Shown: positions 34,372-44,533 of the stretch, one piece after another
How positions within the stretch are numbered: position 1 is the first letter of the stretch
Layout: each line of letters opens with the position of its first letter
DNA from: Halorubrum sp. SD626R
GTDB lineage: Archaea; Halobacteriota; Halobacteria; Halobacteriales; Haloferacaceae
NCBI RefSeq assembly: GCF_001261915.1
Contig: NZ_CVRT01000030.1
Span: 1-64,000 of the forward strand
Direction of reading: 5' to 3'
DNA length: 64,000 nt
Notes under the pieces: generated by a model
Told to the model about the DNA's origin: nothing
The model's input: only the letters and a program-made list of their open reading frames with translations
Database searches by the model: none
Translations under genes and position numbers: made by a program

Positions 34372-35794
34372 TAGTAGGACTCCTCTAGCACTCGGTCGCC
34401 CTCGTTTGTAGTTACGATCACCGTATCGCCATCATTATTCCAGATTGGTGACCCCGATCCCCAGTACAGTTCGCTGTCAGTTGCGGTGCCACTCCCGGTA
34501 TACAGCGTCACTGTCGCTCCGGGAGCCAGCATGACACCATCCGGAATCGTGTACGTGTGGTCGGCGTCGTCTGCGACCGTCCACCCTGACAGATCGAGGG
34601 TCTCAGTCCCGCTGTTCTCAAAGACAACATACTCATCGTTGAGGTTCTCACCGTCTCGTCCCTCAGCGTCTGCGTTGATCTCTGCGACCGCGAGCCCGCT
34701 GGTAGTCGAATCTGTGGTGGTATCGGATCCGGAATCCGTCTCCGCTGGCTCGCCACCGGTGTCAATCGATCCGGTTCCCTCACCACCGATCCGATCGCGT
34801 TCCGTGACGCTGCCCGCTGCGCCCGGCTCGACAGTGCTCCCATCGCGAATGCTGAGAGGTTCGGTTGGAGCCTCCTGTTGGGTTTGTACAGAAACGGCTT
34901 GGCCATCACTCACGAGTACAATATCACCGTGTGTGGCGGTCCAGTAAGTCGGGATTGAACGATCGGACAGCCGTTGGAGAACGTCCTCATGCGGATGCCC
35001 GTACTGTGAATCATACGCGCTTGAGATGACGACGGCCTGTGGCTGGACGGCATCTAAGAAGGGTCCACTAGAGGAACTGGCCGACCCGTGGCGGCCAGCT
35101 TTGAGGATCGTCGATTCGAGCTGACTCCCGTACGCCTCGATGAGGTACGCTTCTTAGTTATCCTCGGCATTCCCGGACAGGAGGAAGCTTGTCTCCCCGT
35201 GGGTGAGTTTCAGGACGATGCTGTTTTCGTTGCGAGCTTCGCTTTCGAGATACGGCTCTGGTGGGCCCAAGACATCGACGTCGACGGCACCGAAATCAAT
35301 CGTGTCGCCCTCACGCGTTTCGTACAGCGTCACGTCGTGGGCCTCGATGGCGTCGAGGTACTCGGCGTAGGTTTGTGTGCTCGCTGCGATCCCGGGATCA
35401 TAGACGGCGCCGATGCCGTCGGCTTCCGTCTCGTAGTACTCATGATTGCGGCGTTCCCGCCGATGTGGTCGGCGTCGTTGTGGGAGGTGACGAGATGGTC
35501 GATGCTCGTAATGTCGTGTGCTTGGAGATACTCCAGGACGTAGTCACCATCATCGTTGTAGTGGCCGGTATCGACGAGCATAGTGTCACCGTCGGGGCCG
35601 ACGATGAGTGTATTCACTGACTGGCCAACGTCGATGTAATGGATCTCGATTGTTCCGTTTGCGGTGGGTGTCGACTCGGTACCGGTCTCTGGGGCGCTTG
35701 CAGACGGATCGCTGGGAACTGCGCCTGCACAGCCGGCAAGGAGGACGATACCCACGATAATGAGGAGTCGACCGCGACTCCCGACGGAGTTCAT
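34371..35794 (-). pseudogene. Secreted metallo-beta-lactamase (ComEC-like) plus lamin-tail protein, inactivated
   Basis: The start at 35794 has a signal peptide and lipobox (LLAGCAG). It is followed by the ComEC-like metallo-beta-lactamase core (VDTGHYNDDGDYVLEYL, TSHNDADHIGGN). Near 35441 the frame shifts by one base; the next frame continues the domain (YYETEADGIGAVYDPGI). A TAA at 35154-35156 then interrupts it within AEDN-EAYLIEAYG. The remainder (to 34371) encodes the end of the domain and a lamin-tail beta-sandwich (EYVVFENSGTETLDLSGWTV). Two separate lesions make a functional product unlikely. A relaxed-selection relic or sequencing error are the alternatives. Confidence 0.8.
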
Positions 35795-36119
35795 ACTGGA
35801 TGACTCTTCTCGAAGGGTAAAGCGCTCTGGGCGTCCATGGTTGTGAACTGGGTGTGGTCACCGCTGGTCGTTTGGTTGCTACTGAACCGAGGATGCGAGT
35901 TGTCCCTAGCAGGACTGCCGAAGCAGGTTATGGGGTAGGAATTCCAACAGTACCGAGCGAGTGCCGTTGTTGATTCTGTTGTAGCACGTTTCTTCAAACG
36001 GATGGAGGAGCTAGTCAGATGACCCATTGTCGGCTATATTAAAAACGCAGTCCAATTTCAGGCCCATCAACAGCGTCTTAGGTATTTAAAAGGTGCATTC
36101 AATAACGCGTCATAACTCA
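35795..36119. other. Gap with a short coding relic
   Basis: A frame on the plus strand at ~35941-36018 (EFQQYRASAVVDSVVARFFK, ending EELVR) has protein-like composition but no start codon, suggesting a 3' remnant of a lost gene. The promoter of the following membrane protein should be in 36060-36110, where the sequence is AT-rich. Confidence 0.3.
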
Positions 36120-36920
36120 ATGCGAGAATTGTTTTCTCTACAAACTCTGCCGTTGGACAGAAACCTTCTCTCTGTGTTCGTGGCGAACACCATCCCCATA
36201 GTCGGACTCCTTGTAGTTGGCACATCTGCTGTAGCGCTCTTGACATTCTATTGGCTTGAGCTCGGCGTGCTTGCTATCTGGGCGATCATCCGAGCGTTGT
36301 TTGCTGGGCACCGACCTGACCGCGAATCCGGGCTTGATGATCTTAATGGCACTCTCATCGCTGCAGTACGGGTCCTTTCCTCTGATAGCCGCTCTAAGAA
36401 TGCGAATAATACGTCCTCGTCCGATGACAGCAGTGTGATGGACAAGCGACTCTTGATACCGCGTACTGATGTCGGTATCTATCTTGGTACTATTCCTGCG
36501 CTGTTGCTCATTATCCCGCTGCTCACTGTCGTGTGGATTGGATTTGGCGGACTCGTTGTTGGCCCGGTTATCGCAGCATCTGATCCGGCTCCCACCCCAG
36601 CGTGGGTTCTCACCGGCGCCGGTGTCGTTTTTTTGAGTGAGGGTAGTCGAACAATTTCAGAGTATTTCTATGATGGCAAGTATCGTGAGACCTCCGCTTG
36701 GATGGCTGTCAAGGGAGTCTTCTGGCAGGGATTCGCGTTAGCTAGCGCTGGATTACTCATTGTGGTGCTCGCATATGAGTCCACAGAGGGAAACACTGGC
36801 AGCGTTGAAAGTACAGCTCGTGGGCCCCTCATCTTCACTGCAATTGCTTGTAAACTCCTGATTGATCTCACGAGCTACTACGTTAACAGCCGTGACAAAC
36901 CACTTCGAGAGCTACTCTGA
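36120..36920 (+). CDS. Multi-spanning membrane protein (DUF6498-like)
   Basis: 266 residues from ATG 36120 (MRELFSLQTLPLDRN). About six hydrophobic segments. The second pair contains VALLTFYWLELGVLAIW, a phrase I associate with haloarchaeal membrane proteins annotated DUF6498. A charged, Ser/Asn-rich cytoplasmic loop lies at ~85-115. A related protein is encoded at 44534, where the equivalent phrase is LILLYVLEIVVIN. The function is unknown. Confidence 0.65.
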   Translation: MRELFSLQTLPLDRNLLSVFVANTIPIVGLLVVGTSAVALLTFYWLELGVLAIWAIIRALFAGHRPDRESGLDDLNGTLIAAVRVLSSDSRSKNANNTSSSDDSSVMDKRLLIPRTDVGIYLGTIPALLLIIPLLTVVWIGFGGLVVGPVIAASDPAPTPAWVLTGAGVVFLSEGSRTISEYFYDGKYRETSAWMAVKGVFWQGFALASAGLLIVVLAYESTEGNTGSVESTARGPLIFTAIACKLLIDLTSYYVNSRDKPLRELL

Positions 36921-37107
36921 CTGAGTGTCCAACGTTGTCACGATTTTGTGGCTTGATTGGATCAGTGCACACCTGATGCGGCTTTATCGAGTATCAGGAC
37001 CCAATTCAACTACCCCAATACTGCACTGCGTGCGCTCACAACGGCTCTGTTTCAGAAATTGAAATGACTAATCAGAATCAACATATGATAGGTCAATACC
37101 TATCTCA

Positions 37108-37545
37108 ATGACAGCAGAATCAGTCAGCAGATGGTGGTATGGAATTGCTATTACCATCCTCTTTGGAGTATTACTGTATGCATTTGCGTTTGTTTTCATT
37201 CTACTTGGGCCATCTGAACCAGCAAACTCAGATGCAGAATTGGTTATCAAAGTGCTCTCGCTCGCAGCGACAGCTGCTGCCGGATTATTGCTCTATGTGA
37301 TGACCGCCCTCTACATCATTTCATTTATTATTGATTGGTGGTGCGTCTTTAGGACCGACTTGACGGAGTACAAACCAACTCGATGGTATCTCCTCATCCC
37401 GCTCGCTGCCCTCAGCAATTTCATCGTGCCTGTCATTGCAACGCCGGTGCTCGTCGCTGGCGGCCTGTATTATCTCTGGCAACGATCTCGTATGATTGGA
37501 CGTCCTGATCTTCACAACTATTCTCAGACACCAGTGTGGGTATAG
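37108..37545 (+). CDS. Small membrane protein, four segments
   Basis: 145 residues. Hydrophobic segments at ~12-33, 45-75 (two closely spaced) and 95-118, ending in a polar tail with LYYLWQRSRMIG. No recognisable motif. It has its own gap upstream and is not in an obvious operon. One of a run of unrelated small membrane proteins between 36 and 46 kb. Confidence 0.6.
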   Translation: MTAESVSRWWYGIAITILFGVLLYAFAFVFILLGPSEPANSDAELVIKVLSLAATAAAGLLLYVMTALYIISFIIDWWCVFRTDLTEYKPTRWYLLIPLAALSNFIVPVIATPVLVAGGLYYLWQRSRMIGRPDLHNYSQTPVWV

Positions 37546-37645
37546 ACGGTGCAGTTAGTCGAGCTTTTGAGCCGAGTAGTTATTGGATAGACTCTCTGTA
37601 TCAGTCACGCAGCTTCTGACAGCAATAGATTACATTCGAAAGGCG

Positions 37646-37662
37646 CTGCTGAATACAGCGCG
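37646..37662. repeat. Dispersed repeat TGCTGAATACAGCGCGC (one of three)
   Basis: The 17-base word occurs here and exactly at 48034-48050. A 16-base version lies on the minus strand at 45636-45651. All are intergenic, with GC-rich and repeat-like flanks, and probably mark ends of a decayed insertion sequence. A shorter, partial match is present near 51385. Confidence 0.5.
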
Positions 37663-37696
37663 CACTCATCAGATCCCTCTCTCAGCATTGCTTCGC

Positions 37697-38458
37697 TTAT
37701 ACTATGTCAGAGATAGCGGTGGTGAGAACAAGTATTGCGAAAATGTTGAAGAGTAATCCCACTATCAACAGAAAAATTCCCCGAGCAGCTTTCTTCAACG
37801 CGGTTTTTCCCGGGTCGTCATTCATCACTGCCAAGTAATCTTCTTCGGATGTCATGACTGCATCCGCATCTGTGGTTGCTTCCTCTAGCACTGGATCTGC
37901 TTTTCCAATGACAGTGATTTTCTCGCCAATGCTGATTGTTCCCTCATTTAACTCGATAGGCACTGTGAGTTCGCCTACGTCCGATGTATATGCTGATGGT
38001 TCCAAATCAAGCCGTTCATCAGCAGTTTGTTCCATAATTTCTCGTTTACTGGTGAGTCTATTCGCTGTCATATTAAGCGACAAACTACCTTCGTCAGGAT
38101 TAACAAGAATATCCGCAGTTCCATCAGAGATGATGAACGAATTATAAGTAATGTTAGAGTCAATAGAGCTGCGACCGGTATCCTGTACTATTTTACTGAT
38201 GTTATACTCATAAGCTACACATTGTTTATTTCGTAATGGCGAGAGAAGAGCGCCATTTGATTGGGTTGGACGAACACGGCCTCGGATCTGACTTAATTCA
38301 TTAGTTGCGAGAGCCTCAGCGACTGACATTGAATCTGTTGTTAACACCTCCCACCAATCTTTCAGAGATTTGACCCCACTAGTCATCGCAGTCAATCCTA
38401 TCCATGCAATTGCAATACTAAGCAACAGTCTAGACAGAAATCCATCAACAGTCAACAC
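37697..38458 (-). CDS. GIDE-domain membrane protein (MUL1-like, no RING)
   Basis: 253 residues. N-terminal membrane segment at ~8-28 and a C-terminal one at ~225-250, with a soluble domain between them. The domain shows the GIDE pattern seen in mitochondrial MUL1 and bacterial homologues: ATNELSQIRGRVRPTQSN, LLSPLRNKQCVAYEYNI and the strand-rich GELTVPIELNEGTISIGEKI. A RING finger, present in eukaryotic members, is absent. The function in archaea is not established. It is convergent with the previous gene and in the same orientation as the next. Confidence 0.72.
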   Translation of the reverse strand: MLTVDGFLSRLLLSIAIAWIGLTAMTSGVKSLKDWWEVLTTDSMSVAEALATNELSQIRGRVRPTQSNGALLSPLRNKQCVAYEYNISKIVQDTGRSSIDSNITYNSFIISDGTADILVNPDEGSLSLNMTANRLTSKREIMEQTADERLDLEPSAYTSDVGELTVPIELNEGTISIGEKITVIGKADPVLEEATTDADAVMTSEEDYLAVMNDDPGKTALKKAARGIFLLIVGLLFNIFAILVLTTAISDIV

Positions 38459-38514
38459 AATCCCTCCTAAACAGCATTATTCACGACCAGCCATGTCTTG
38501 AATCATCACCATTC

Positions 38515-39528
38515 TCACTTCTCATCCTCGTTACTCTCGTTGTGGTCGTCGTCGGTGTGGCTTGTGACCTCCGCCACGCTGTGTGCACGGCTGTCGGAAG
38601 AGTCACTATCACTGGCGACACCGAGAAAGTCGAGGTCGGCGTTACACAACCCGAGCAGTTCAAGTGCAGCATACCAAAGGTAGCTCTTGATTGGGGCGTT
38701 AATAACGACCGTCACCACGTAGACAAACAGTAGATAGCCAAGCAGAAAGACACCGCCGACGGTGACCTGCAGCGCGGTGGTTTCTGCAACTGCTGACAGC
38801 GTCAGGACTGCGAATCCGCCAAGGATAGCAGTAAAGAAAGATGAGATCAGGAACTTGAATGAGGTGGCGATTCCACCAATTACCCACGACAAAACGACGT
38901 AGCCCGCTACTGCCAATCGATTCCCAGTGGTACTGGCCCCAAACCGCTGCCAGCCGGCGATCGGTCCTGTGTCCGTACGCTGCATGATCGGGACGACAAA
39001 CGATGTCGTCAGTGTCCCAACCACGAGATACATTACGGCAGCCACGATAACGCCAGCAGCGATCAGCGTCCCAGCCGTTGGCCCAACTGTCCGAAGCTCT
39101 TCGGGGGTCGTTGCGCCGCTTGCGACTATGGACACCGTCACGATCAAGGCCGCCCCCACCAGCAGCACGAGTCGGAAGCCGAACAGTTCGGCTCCGCGCC
39201 GGAGGTTGTGGCGGGCGTACTCTCCCACTTGGAGCCGATTCGCACACAGCGACTCGATAATCACCAGATCCGCGACCGCGTTGATATACTGGATCGCAAG
39301 CAGTCCGGCGGCTGCGATCACGAGCAGTGCGGGTGCTGACACAACATCTGACGGCTCGCCGGACACACTAGCGAGCGCGGCGAAACGCCCCACCCGACTC
39401 GCAATGCTGGGGCCGAGACTGACGAATAGAATGAGCGCGGCGAATTTGAGCCAGCCGGAAACCCCGAGTGCACCGGCGTACTCTCGAGTATCGCCGACAG
39501 CGGTCTGGAAGGCGTCAACTGTCGTCAT
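38515..39528 (-). CDS. Multi-spanning membrane protein, haloarchaeal
   Basis: About 337 residues from ATG 39528 (MTTVDAFQTAVGDTREY); an earlier start at 39564 is possible. Six to eight hydrophobic segments. The C-terminus is a cytoplasmic acidic tail with His-rich segment (HTDDDHNESNEDEK). An amphipathic N-terminus and conserved NAVADLVIIESL suggest a membrane domain family common in haloarchaea near regulatory genes. No transport or enzyme motif identified. Confidence 0.65.
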   Translation of the reverse strand: MTTVDAFQTAVGDTREYAGALGVSGWLKFAALILFVSLGPSIASRVGRFAALASVSGEPSDVVSAPALLVIAAAGLLAIQYINAVADLVIIESLCANRLQVGEYARHNLRRGAELFGFRLVLLVGAALIVTVSIVASGATTPEELRTVGPTAGTLIAAGVIVAAVMYLVVGTLTTSFVVPIMQRTDTGPIAGWQRFGASTTGNRLAVAGYVVLSWVIGGIATSFKFLISSFFTAILGGFAVLTLSAVAETTALQVTVGGVFLLGYLLFVYVVTVVINAPIKSYLWYAALELLGLCNADLDFLGVASDSDSSDSRAHSVAEVTSHTDDDHNESNEDEK

Positions 39529-39942
39529 TGCCTCTCGTATCGTCGCTGTGTAGCTGTTTTTCACATTGAACTACTGATGGAGACCGTCGGTCGTCGCGGT
39601 GGCAGAAGCTCAAACACATACATTGTCGTCATCTGTATCGACTCTTTATAAACTGGGTCGCAGTGTTACGGGATCGGAAATCGGTAGACAGCCGCAGGTT
39701 GTCAGTACGCGAATACAATCTTCAGATTGGCAGCGAACGTTTATATTATCAAATCACGTCCCGTATCGACTGCTGTATTGGATAGTGATCTAATCGACTT
39801 ATGACTGCAGCAAACATGATTCCCCGGCCGGCGTACTCGTTGGGGGCTGAAATATCTGGGTCATCTTTGTTCTCTATCGGCCCAAACAACCGCTAGAACG
39901 GGCGTAGCGTTATTATTCTATAGACTTCAACTTACAGAGAGA
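39529..39942. other. Gap between divergent genes, promoter region of the PAS kinase
   Basis: No gene. TTATTATTCTATAG at ~39909-39922 is a good TATA region, 20-35 bases before ATG 39943. No repeats of note. Confidence 0.4.
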
Positions 39943-42855
39943 ATGTCTGAGGTCTTCACGCAACGACACCCGACAATTGGCGTGGTGGGGCCTTCGTCGG
40001 TCGAAACGACGCTCCAAGACGCACAGGATTCGCTTGACGTCGCTGTTTCAATAGCGCCTGTCGAGCGTGATACTCCCGACTCAATCGAGGAGTTTGATTG
40101 TGTGATTGCCGCGGTAACGCCTGAGTCGGGCAGCGCCGATCGGACAGACACTGACGCAGCCGCGTCACTGACCGAGGCCAGCAACTGGGCGGTCCGGAAC
40201 GCCACCCTCGACTCCGCCCCACCGGTGGTGTACGTCGCCCCTACGGAGGTATCGATCGCTAAAGCGCTTGAGTCCGGTGTAACCGAGTACCTCCCCTGGG
40301 AACTACTCTCGCGATCGCCGACGACAGTGCTCAAGCGGGCGGTCACCGCAACAGAGGTACAGCCACCCCCCGACTATCGGACCATCTATGACAACGTCTC
40401 TGAGCCACTCACACTTCATGACCCCCAGACGGGAGAGTTGATCCACGCGAATCAGCGGCTTTGTGAGTTACTGAAGTATGACCGAGCGGAACTCATTTCG
40501 ATGCAGGTTGGCGATTACACTGCGGGTATCGACGGGTACGATCAGGCCGCTGCCATGGAGGTTATCACCTCCGCAACAGAGGGCAGAACCGTCGGTCCAA
40601 TTGAATGGCCGCTCGAGACGGCTGACGGCGAACACATTTGGGTCGAAGCGACGCTGACGAAGGTCACGACAGACAATCAGGAACTGGTGTTGTCGACCGC
40701 TACGGACGTGACCGATCGTCGACGGCAGCGCCGTCAGTTCCGCGAGATATCGACTCATATCGACGAGGTCGTCTATTTGGCCCGTGCGGACCTCTCGGAG
40801 GTGCTCTTTATCAACGAGGCCTACGCGGATTTGTTCGACCAACCCGTCGATCGCGTGTATGATGACCCGATGGCCGTTCTTGACGCCGTTCATCCGGACG
40901 ATCGCGAGGCGTACCGCTCGGATCTCATCTCTATGAGCGAATATATCCGCGAGGAGGAGTCGGGTCCGTACACGTTCTGTCACCGACTCCGCGTTGGCGG
41001 TGAGACACGTTGGGTTGAGGTACGCGGCTATCCGAGCCGCGGACCGGGCGGTGCCGTTGATCGAATCGTCGGAGTCATTCGGGACGTTACCGATGCGCGA
41101 CGCCGTGAGCGCGAGTACGAGCAGATATTTAACGGCGTTACCACTGCGATCGCAGTCCACGACCCCGACACGGGTGAAATGGTCGATGTGAACGACAGTT
41201 ACGTCGAACTGTTTGGATACGACTACGACACAATCTTTCAACAGGGAATCAACGACCTCAGTGTTCCCGAGGAAGGGTACACTGATGAGCGCGCGAGACG
41301 ACTCATCACCGATGTCGGCGAAAACGAGGAAGATGAAACAGTCGAGTGGCGAATTGAAACTGCTGAGGGCGACCACCGTCTCATCGAAGCGAATCTCACA
41401 GTCGCGACTGTAGGCGGACAACGACGTGTCCTCTCGTTGATGCGCGATGTTACAGAACAGAAACGTCGTGAGCGGGAGTACGAGCAGATCTTCAATGGAG
41501 TCAACGACGCTATCGCCATCTTCGACCCGGAGACGCTCTCCTTTGTCAGTGTGAACGAGTCCTATTACGAGCTCGTAGGGTGCGACGATCTCAAGCGAAT
41601 TCGCGAACTCGGTATTGAAGGGCTCAGCGCAACTGAGGATGGGTACACAGCGGAACGTGGCAGAGAACTGATTCAGACTGTCGCCCGTTCGGGTGAACCG
41701 AAGACCATTGAGTGGAAACTCGCGCCGCCGGACGAGGAGCAGTCATGGATCGAGGTTACGTTGGCGACGGCTGAGATCGGTGGTAAAAAGCGAGTCCTGT
41801 CGATCCACCGTGATATCACGGAGCGGAAGCGTCGTGAACGAGAGTTCGAACAGATCTTCAACGGCGTGACAGACATAATCGGGGTCTACGACCCGCAGAC
41901 TGCGGAGCTGCTTGATGTCAACGACACAATGTGTGAGCTCCTCGGATATGACCGCGACACGATCATCGATATGGACCCGGAAGAGGTGACGGCGACGGCA
42001 CTCGGATTCGATGCGGACACGATCAGAGAGGTCGTCCGCGGGGTGGCCAAATCCGGTGACCCGGCGAGGGATATCGAGTGGGCGCTGCGGACCGCCAGCG
42101 GCGAGGTCGTATGGATCGAGGTCAACGCGACGCTAACAGAAATTAGCGGCGAGCAGCGTGTGGTCACTATCGCTCGGGATGTCACTGGACGGCGTGACCG
42201 CGAAGAGCGGGTTCAAGTGTTGAACCGTGTGCTGAGACACAACGTGCGGAACGATATGGACGCGGTCTTGGGATACACGGCTGCAATTGAGAAGACGGCG
42301 GAAGACGAAGTCGTCCGAGGATACGCCGAAAGCGTTCACGACACTGCGAACAGTCTCTTGGAACTGAGCAGTAAGGCGCGTGCCGCAAGTCAGATGCTTC
42401 AGGACGACGAGAAACCGGAAAATCGCAAAGCCGGAACGGTACTGAGGTCTATCGTCGCCGACTTCCGTGAGTCTCACGACGAAGCGACGATTCAACTGGA
42501 CTCCGCGGAGACTCCCGCACCGGCTGATACAGCTGTTTTTCGGTTGGTCTTGAGCGAGCTCGTCGAGAACGCCGTCGAACACGGCGGCGACTCCCCCGAA
42601 GTCGAAATTGAGACGACGCCGTCTACGGCCAATGATGAGACGGTAATCACGGTGCGCGACGACGGGCCCGGTATCCCTGACCGCGTGCTCACTCCGTTCC
42701 GAGCCGACGGTGAGTCGCCGTTCCAGCACAATCACGGAATCGGTCTCTGGCTTGTCAACTGGGGTGTTCGGCAACTCGGTGGCGGTATCGAGTTTGAGCG
42801 GCTCGAAGAGGGCGGAACCGCCGTTCACCTTTCTTTACCAAACGTACTGCGTTGA
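39943..42855 (+). CDS. Five-PAS histidine kinase
   Basis: 970 residues, no membrane segment. An N-terminal ~125-residue receiver-like domain (FDCVIAAVTPESG, VVYVAPTEVS) lacks a convincing phospho-acceptor. It is followed by five PAS domains (~140-250, 260-385, 390-505, 510-630, 635-755), each ending in the D-V/I-T-E/D-R linker (DVTEQKRREREYEQ). The kinase core has the H-box in LRHNVRNDMDAVLGY, N-box ELVENAVEHGG, G1 box RDDGPGIPD and the final GIGLWLVNWG. It is a cytoplasmic multi-input sensor of redox, light or metabolite signals through PAS cofactors. No response regulator is adjacent, which is usual for haloarchaea. Confidence 0.85.
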   Translation: MSEVFTQRHPTIGVVGPSSVETTLQDAQDSLDVAVSIAPVERDTPDSIEEFDCVIAAVTPESGSADRTDTDAAASLTEASNWAVRNATLDSAPPVVYVAPTEVSIAKALESGVTEYLPWELLSRSPTTVLKRAVTATEVQPPPDYRTIYDNVSEPLTLHDPQTGELIHANQRLCELLKYDRAELISMQVGDYTAGIDGYDQAAAMEVITSATEGRTVGPIEWPLETADGEHIWVEATLTKVTTDNQELVLSTATDVTDRRRQRRQFREISTHIDEVVYLARADLSEVLFINEAYADLFDQPVDRVYDDPMAVLDAVHPDDREAYRSDLISMSEYIREEESGPYTFCHRLRVGGETRWVEVRGYPSRGPGGAVDRIVGVIRDVTDARRREREYEQIFNGVTTAIAVHDPDTGEMVDVNDSYVELFGYDYDTIFQQGINDLSVPEEGYTDERARRLITDVGENEEDETVEWRIETAEGDHRLIEANLTVATVGGQRRVLSLMRDVTEQKRREREYEQIFNGVNDAIAIFDPETLSFVSVNESYYELVGCDDLKRIRELGIEGLSATEDGYTAERGRELIQTVARSGEPKTIEWKLAPPDEEQSWIEVTLATAEIGGKKRVLSIHRDITERKRREREFEQIFNGVTDIIGVYDPQTAELLDVNDTMCELLGYDRDTIIDMDPEEVTATALGFDADTIREVVRGVAKSGDPARDIEWALRTASGEVVWIEVNATLTEISGEQRVVTIARDVTGRRDREERVQVLNRVLRHNVRNDMDAVLGYTAAIEKTAEDEVVRGYAESVHDTANSLLELSSKARAASQMLQDDEKPENRKAGTVLRSIVADFRESHDEATIQLDSAETPAPADTAVFRLVLSELVENAVEHGGDSPEVEIETTPSTANDETVITVRDDGPGIPDRVLTPFRADGESPFQHNHGIGLWLVNWGVRQLGGGIEFERLEEGGTAVHLSLPNVLR

Positions 42856-43299
42856 CAAACGTGAACGAAGTAGCGGGCCCGGTTCCGAACGGCCCCGTTC
42901 GCCCATTACGTCCGACGCCGACAATACATAATTGATCCCCGATCTGAGGACGCGCCGATAAGTGATGTGTAGTTGACATTTTCCCCGCGCTAAAGCGCGA
43001 GGCTTTCTCCTCTATTCTCCGTAATATTGTCGCCCACGCCAACGTATGGACCACTACCGGCGAGTATCAAGTTGACTTGAAACTTGCAGATACCGTGATA
43101 GCAGGGATTTCACAGCTGAATCAGTAATTTTCGATTACTGGTACCGAAGAGAAATCGTCTCTATCTCCATTGGCTCAAGCGACGAAACTGAGCCGATTGC
43201 GCTTCGAGTCGGAGGGTCGTTCTCGGATCTCGGTCAGACAAACGAGACCATCTAATCGGGACCAAGGAGCTTCGCGAGTGTTCGTTCAAGAGCGAATCA
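42856..43299. other. Gap with IS200/IS605-type end hairpin
   Basis: No gene. CGCGC-TAAA-GCGCG (42986-42999), within TTCCCCGCGC...GCGCGAGGCTTTC, is the kind of end hairpin found in haloarchaeal IS200/IS605 elements. The element's genes are missing here. A remnant TnpB 3' end lies at 45.7 kb. Confidence 0.45.
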
Positions 43300-43860
43300 C
43301 TAGACCGTATCAACAACAAATAACGCAAAGTGCCCGGCTGCGTGTACCAACACTGTTACCGGGAGCCCGATTGCGGCTGCTACCACGGTAACTGAGAGTA
43401 TTGTCGGGATATCACCCACTGAAACCGCTAGTCCGAGCATTGTGAGGAGTCCGCCGATGAACGTTCCCGCTGCGACCGTTTCTATTGTTCGGATGCCATC
43501 ATATGCTAGCGTCCGCGCACTGCCGTCTCCGACGAACGGGACCCCTCGACGATCTACCTCTAAGTATGCGTAACTGAGTAGTACGACTGCCAAACCGAGT
43601 AGTAAGACAGTACAGAGGAGAACGATGGCGGTTCCGCCAGCGAGTATCGACTCTTCTCCACCGATCGCTGCTAATGACCCGAAGGCCAAAAGCGGGATGG
43701 CAAGTGCTCCTAGCGCTATTGCCACTATAGAAATCCCGGCCCAAATGTAGAGCCCGTTCCGTGAAAGCCACGTGTACGCCCGATCCGAGTAAGTGTTAGG
43801 GTGTGACGTAGCTCGGTCAACCTCAGGGCTAGGCCCGCTCGTTGAGGCGTCGTCCGTCAT
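43300..43860 (-). CDS. Four-segment membrane protein
   Basis: About 186 residues from ATG 43860 (MTDDASTSGPSPEVDRAT). The alternative start at 43953 adds a basic, unstructured segment. Four hydrophobic segments, the first with LYIWAGISIVAIALGALAI and a conserved small-residue-rich last one ending FALFVVDTV. The N-terminal ~45 residues are polar and disordered. No functional motif. Confidence 0.6.
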   Translation of the reverse strand: MTDDASTSGPSPEVDRATSHPNTYSDRAYTWLSRNGLYIWAGISIVAIALGALAIPLLAFGSLAAIGGEESILAGGTAIVLLCTVLLLGLAVVLLSYAYLEVDRRGVPFVGDGSARTLAYDGIRTIETVAAGTFIGGLLTMLGLAVSVGDIPTILSVTVVAAAIGLPVTVLVHAAGHFALFVVDTV

Positions 43861-44533
43861 ACCGGCTGATCGGTCGTCTCCCGTATACTTCCTGTTCCGT
43901 GTCTTAGGCAGAGAAACACGGCCAAAATCAGCCTCTGTTACGGACTTCTCCATAATATGTCAGTAGCGGCGTGCAAGATACAGAGGATGAATTCAGCACG
44001 GCAACTTCATTTCCTTCACGCTGAAGTCAGCGAATCAGATTTTCAGGTGGGGTATTGTACTGCTAACGCGGGGGTGCCAGAAGAATTTCACCGACTGAAA
44101 GAAGGACATACGGATATGAATATTTATCCCTCTATTAAGTAATCAAATGAATTGCAACATCTGTCCGGGGGACTGACAGAGATACCCGCCGATCAGCCAG
44201 CGCGCCGATTATCACTCCCGTTGAGTTAATCTGATCGTCGACCGACGAGTAGTGCTTGGAGTACCGCAAAAAAAGAAGATCACTGTGAGTTCTAACCAAT
44301 AGAGCACCACCAGCACGCTGATATTCTATCTCGACACGCCGACATCGATCAGTGGAATTCCGTTCGATATGAGCACCGCACATAGCTCTCGGAGATGAGT
44401 GTCAACGCCAAGTGAGGATCCATCACTGAATCCCATCGAAGTACCCTCCTTATGCCACCTCATTGAACTGCATGAGGTCGTATTTTATTACTGCCCAGAC
44501 AGCAGATCATTGATACCGAACAGATTCATTTGT
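43861..44533. other. Gap with the second copy of the 33-bp IS repeat
   Basis: Holds 43958-43990 (exact match to 29451-29483) and mostly AT-rich sequence. A 244-base minus-strand frame at 44135-44383 is open but its product is not haloarchaeal in character. No gene supported before 44534. Confidence 0.4.
43958..43990 (-). repeat. 33-bp exact repeat, IS remnant (copy 2 of 2)
   Basis: Identical to 29451-29483. In both places the minus strand reads HPLYLARRY and a stop. Confidence 0.55.

Noticed and set aside
44135-44383. Minus-strand frame of 82 residues
   Set aside because: Composition is not acidic, no neighbours or motif; nothing supports it beyond being open.
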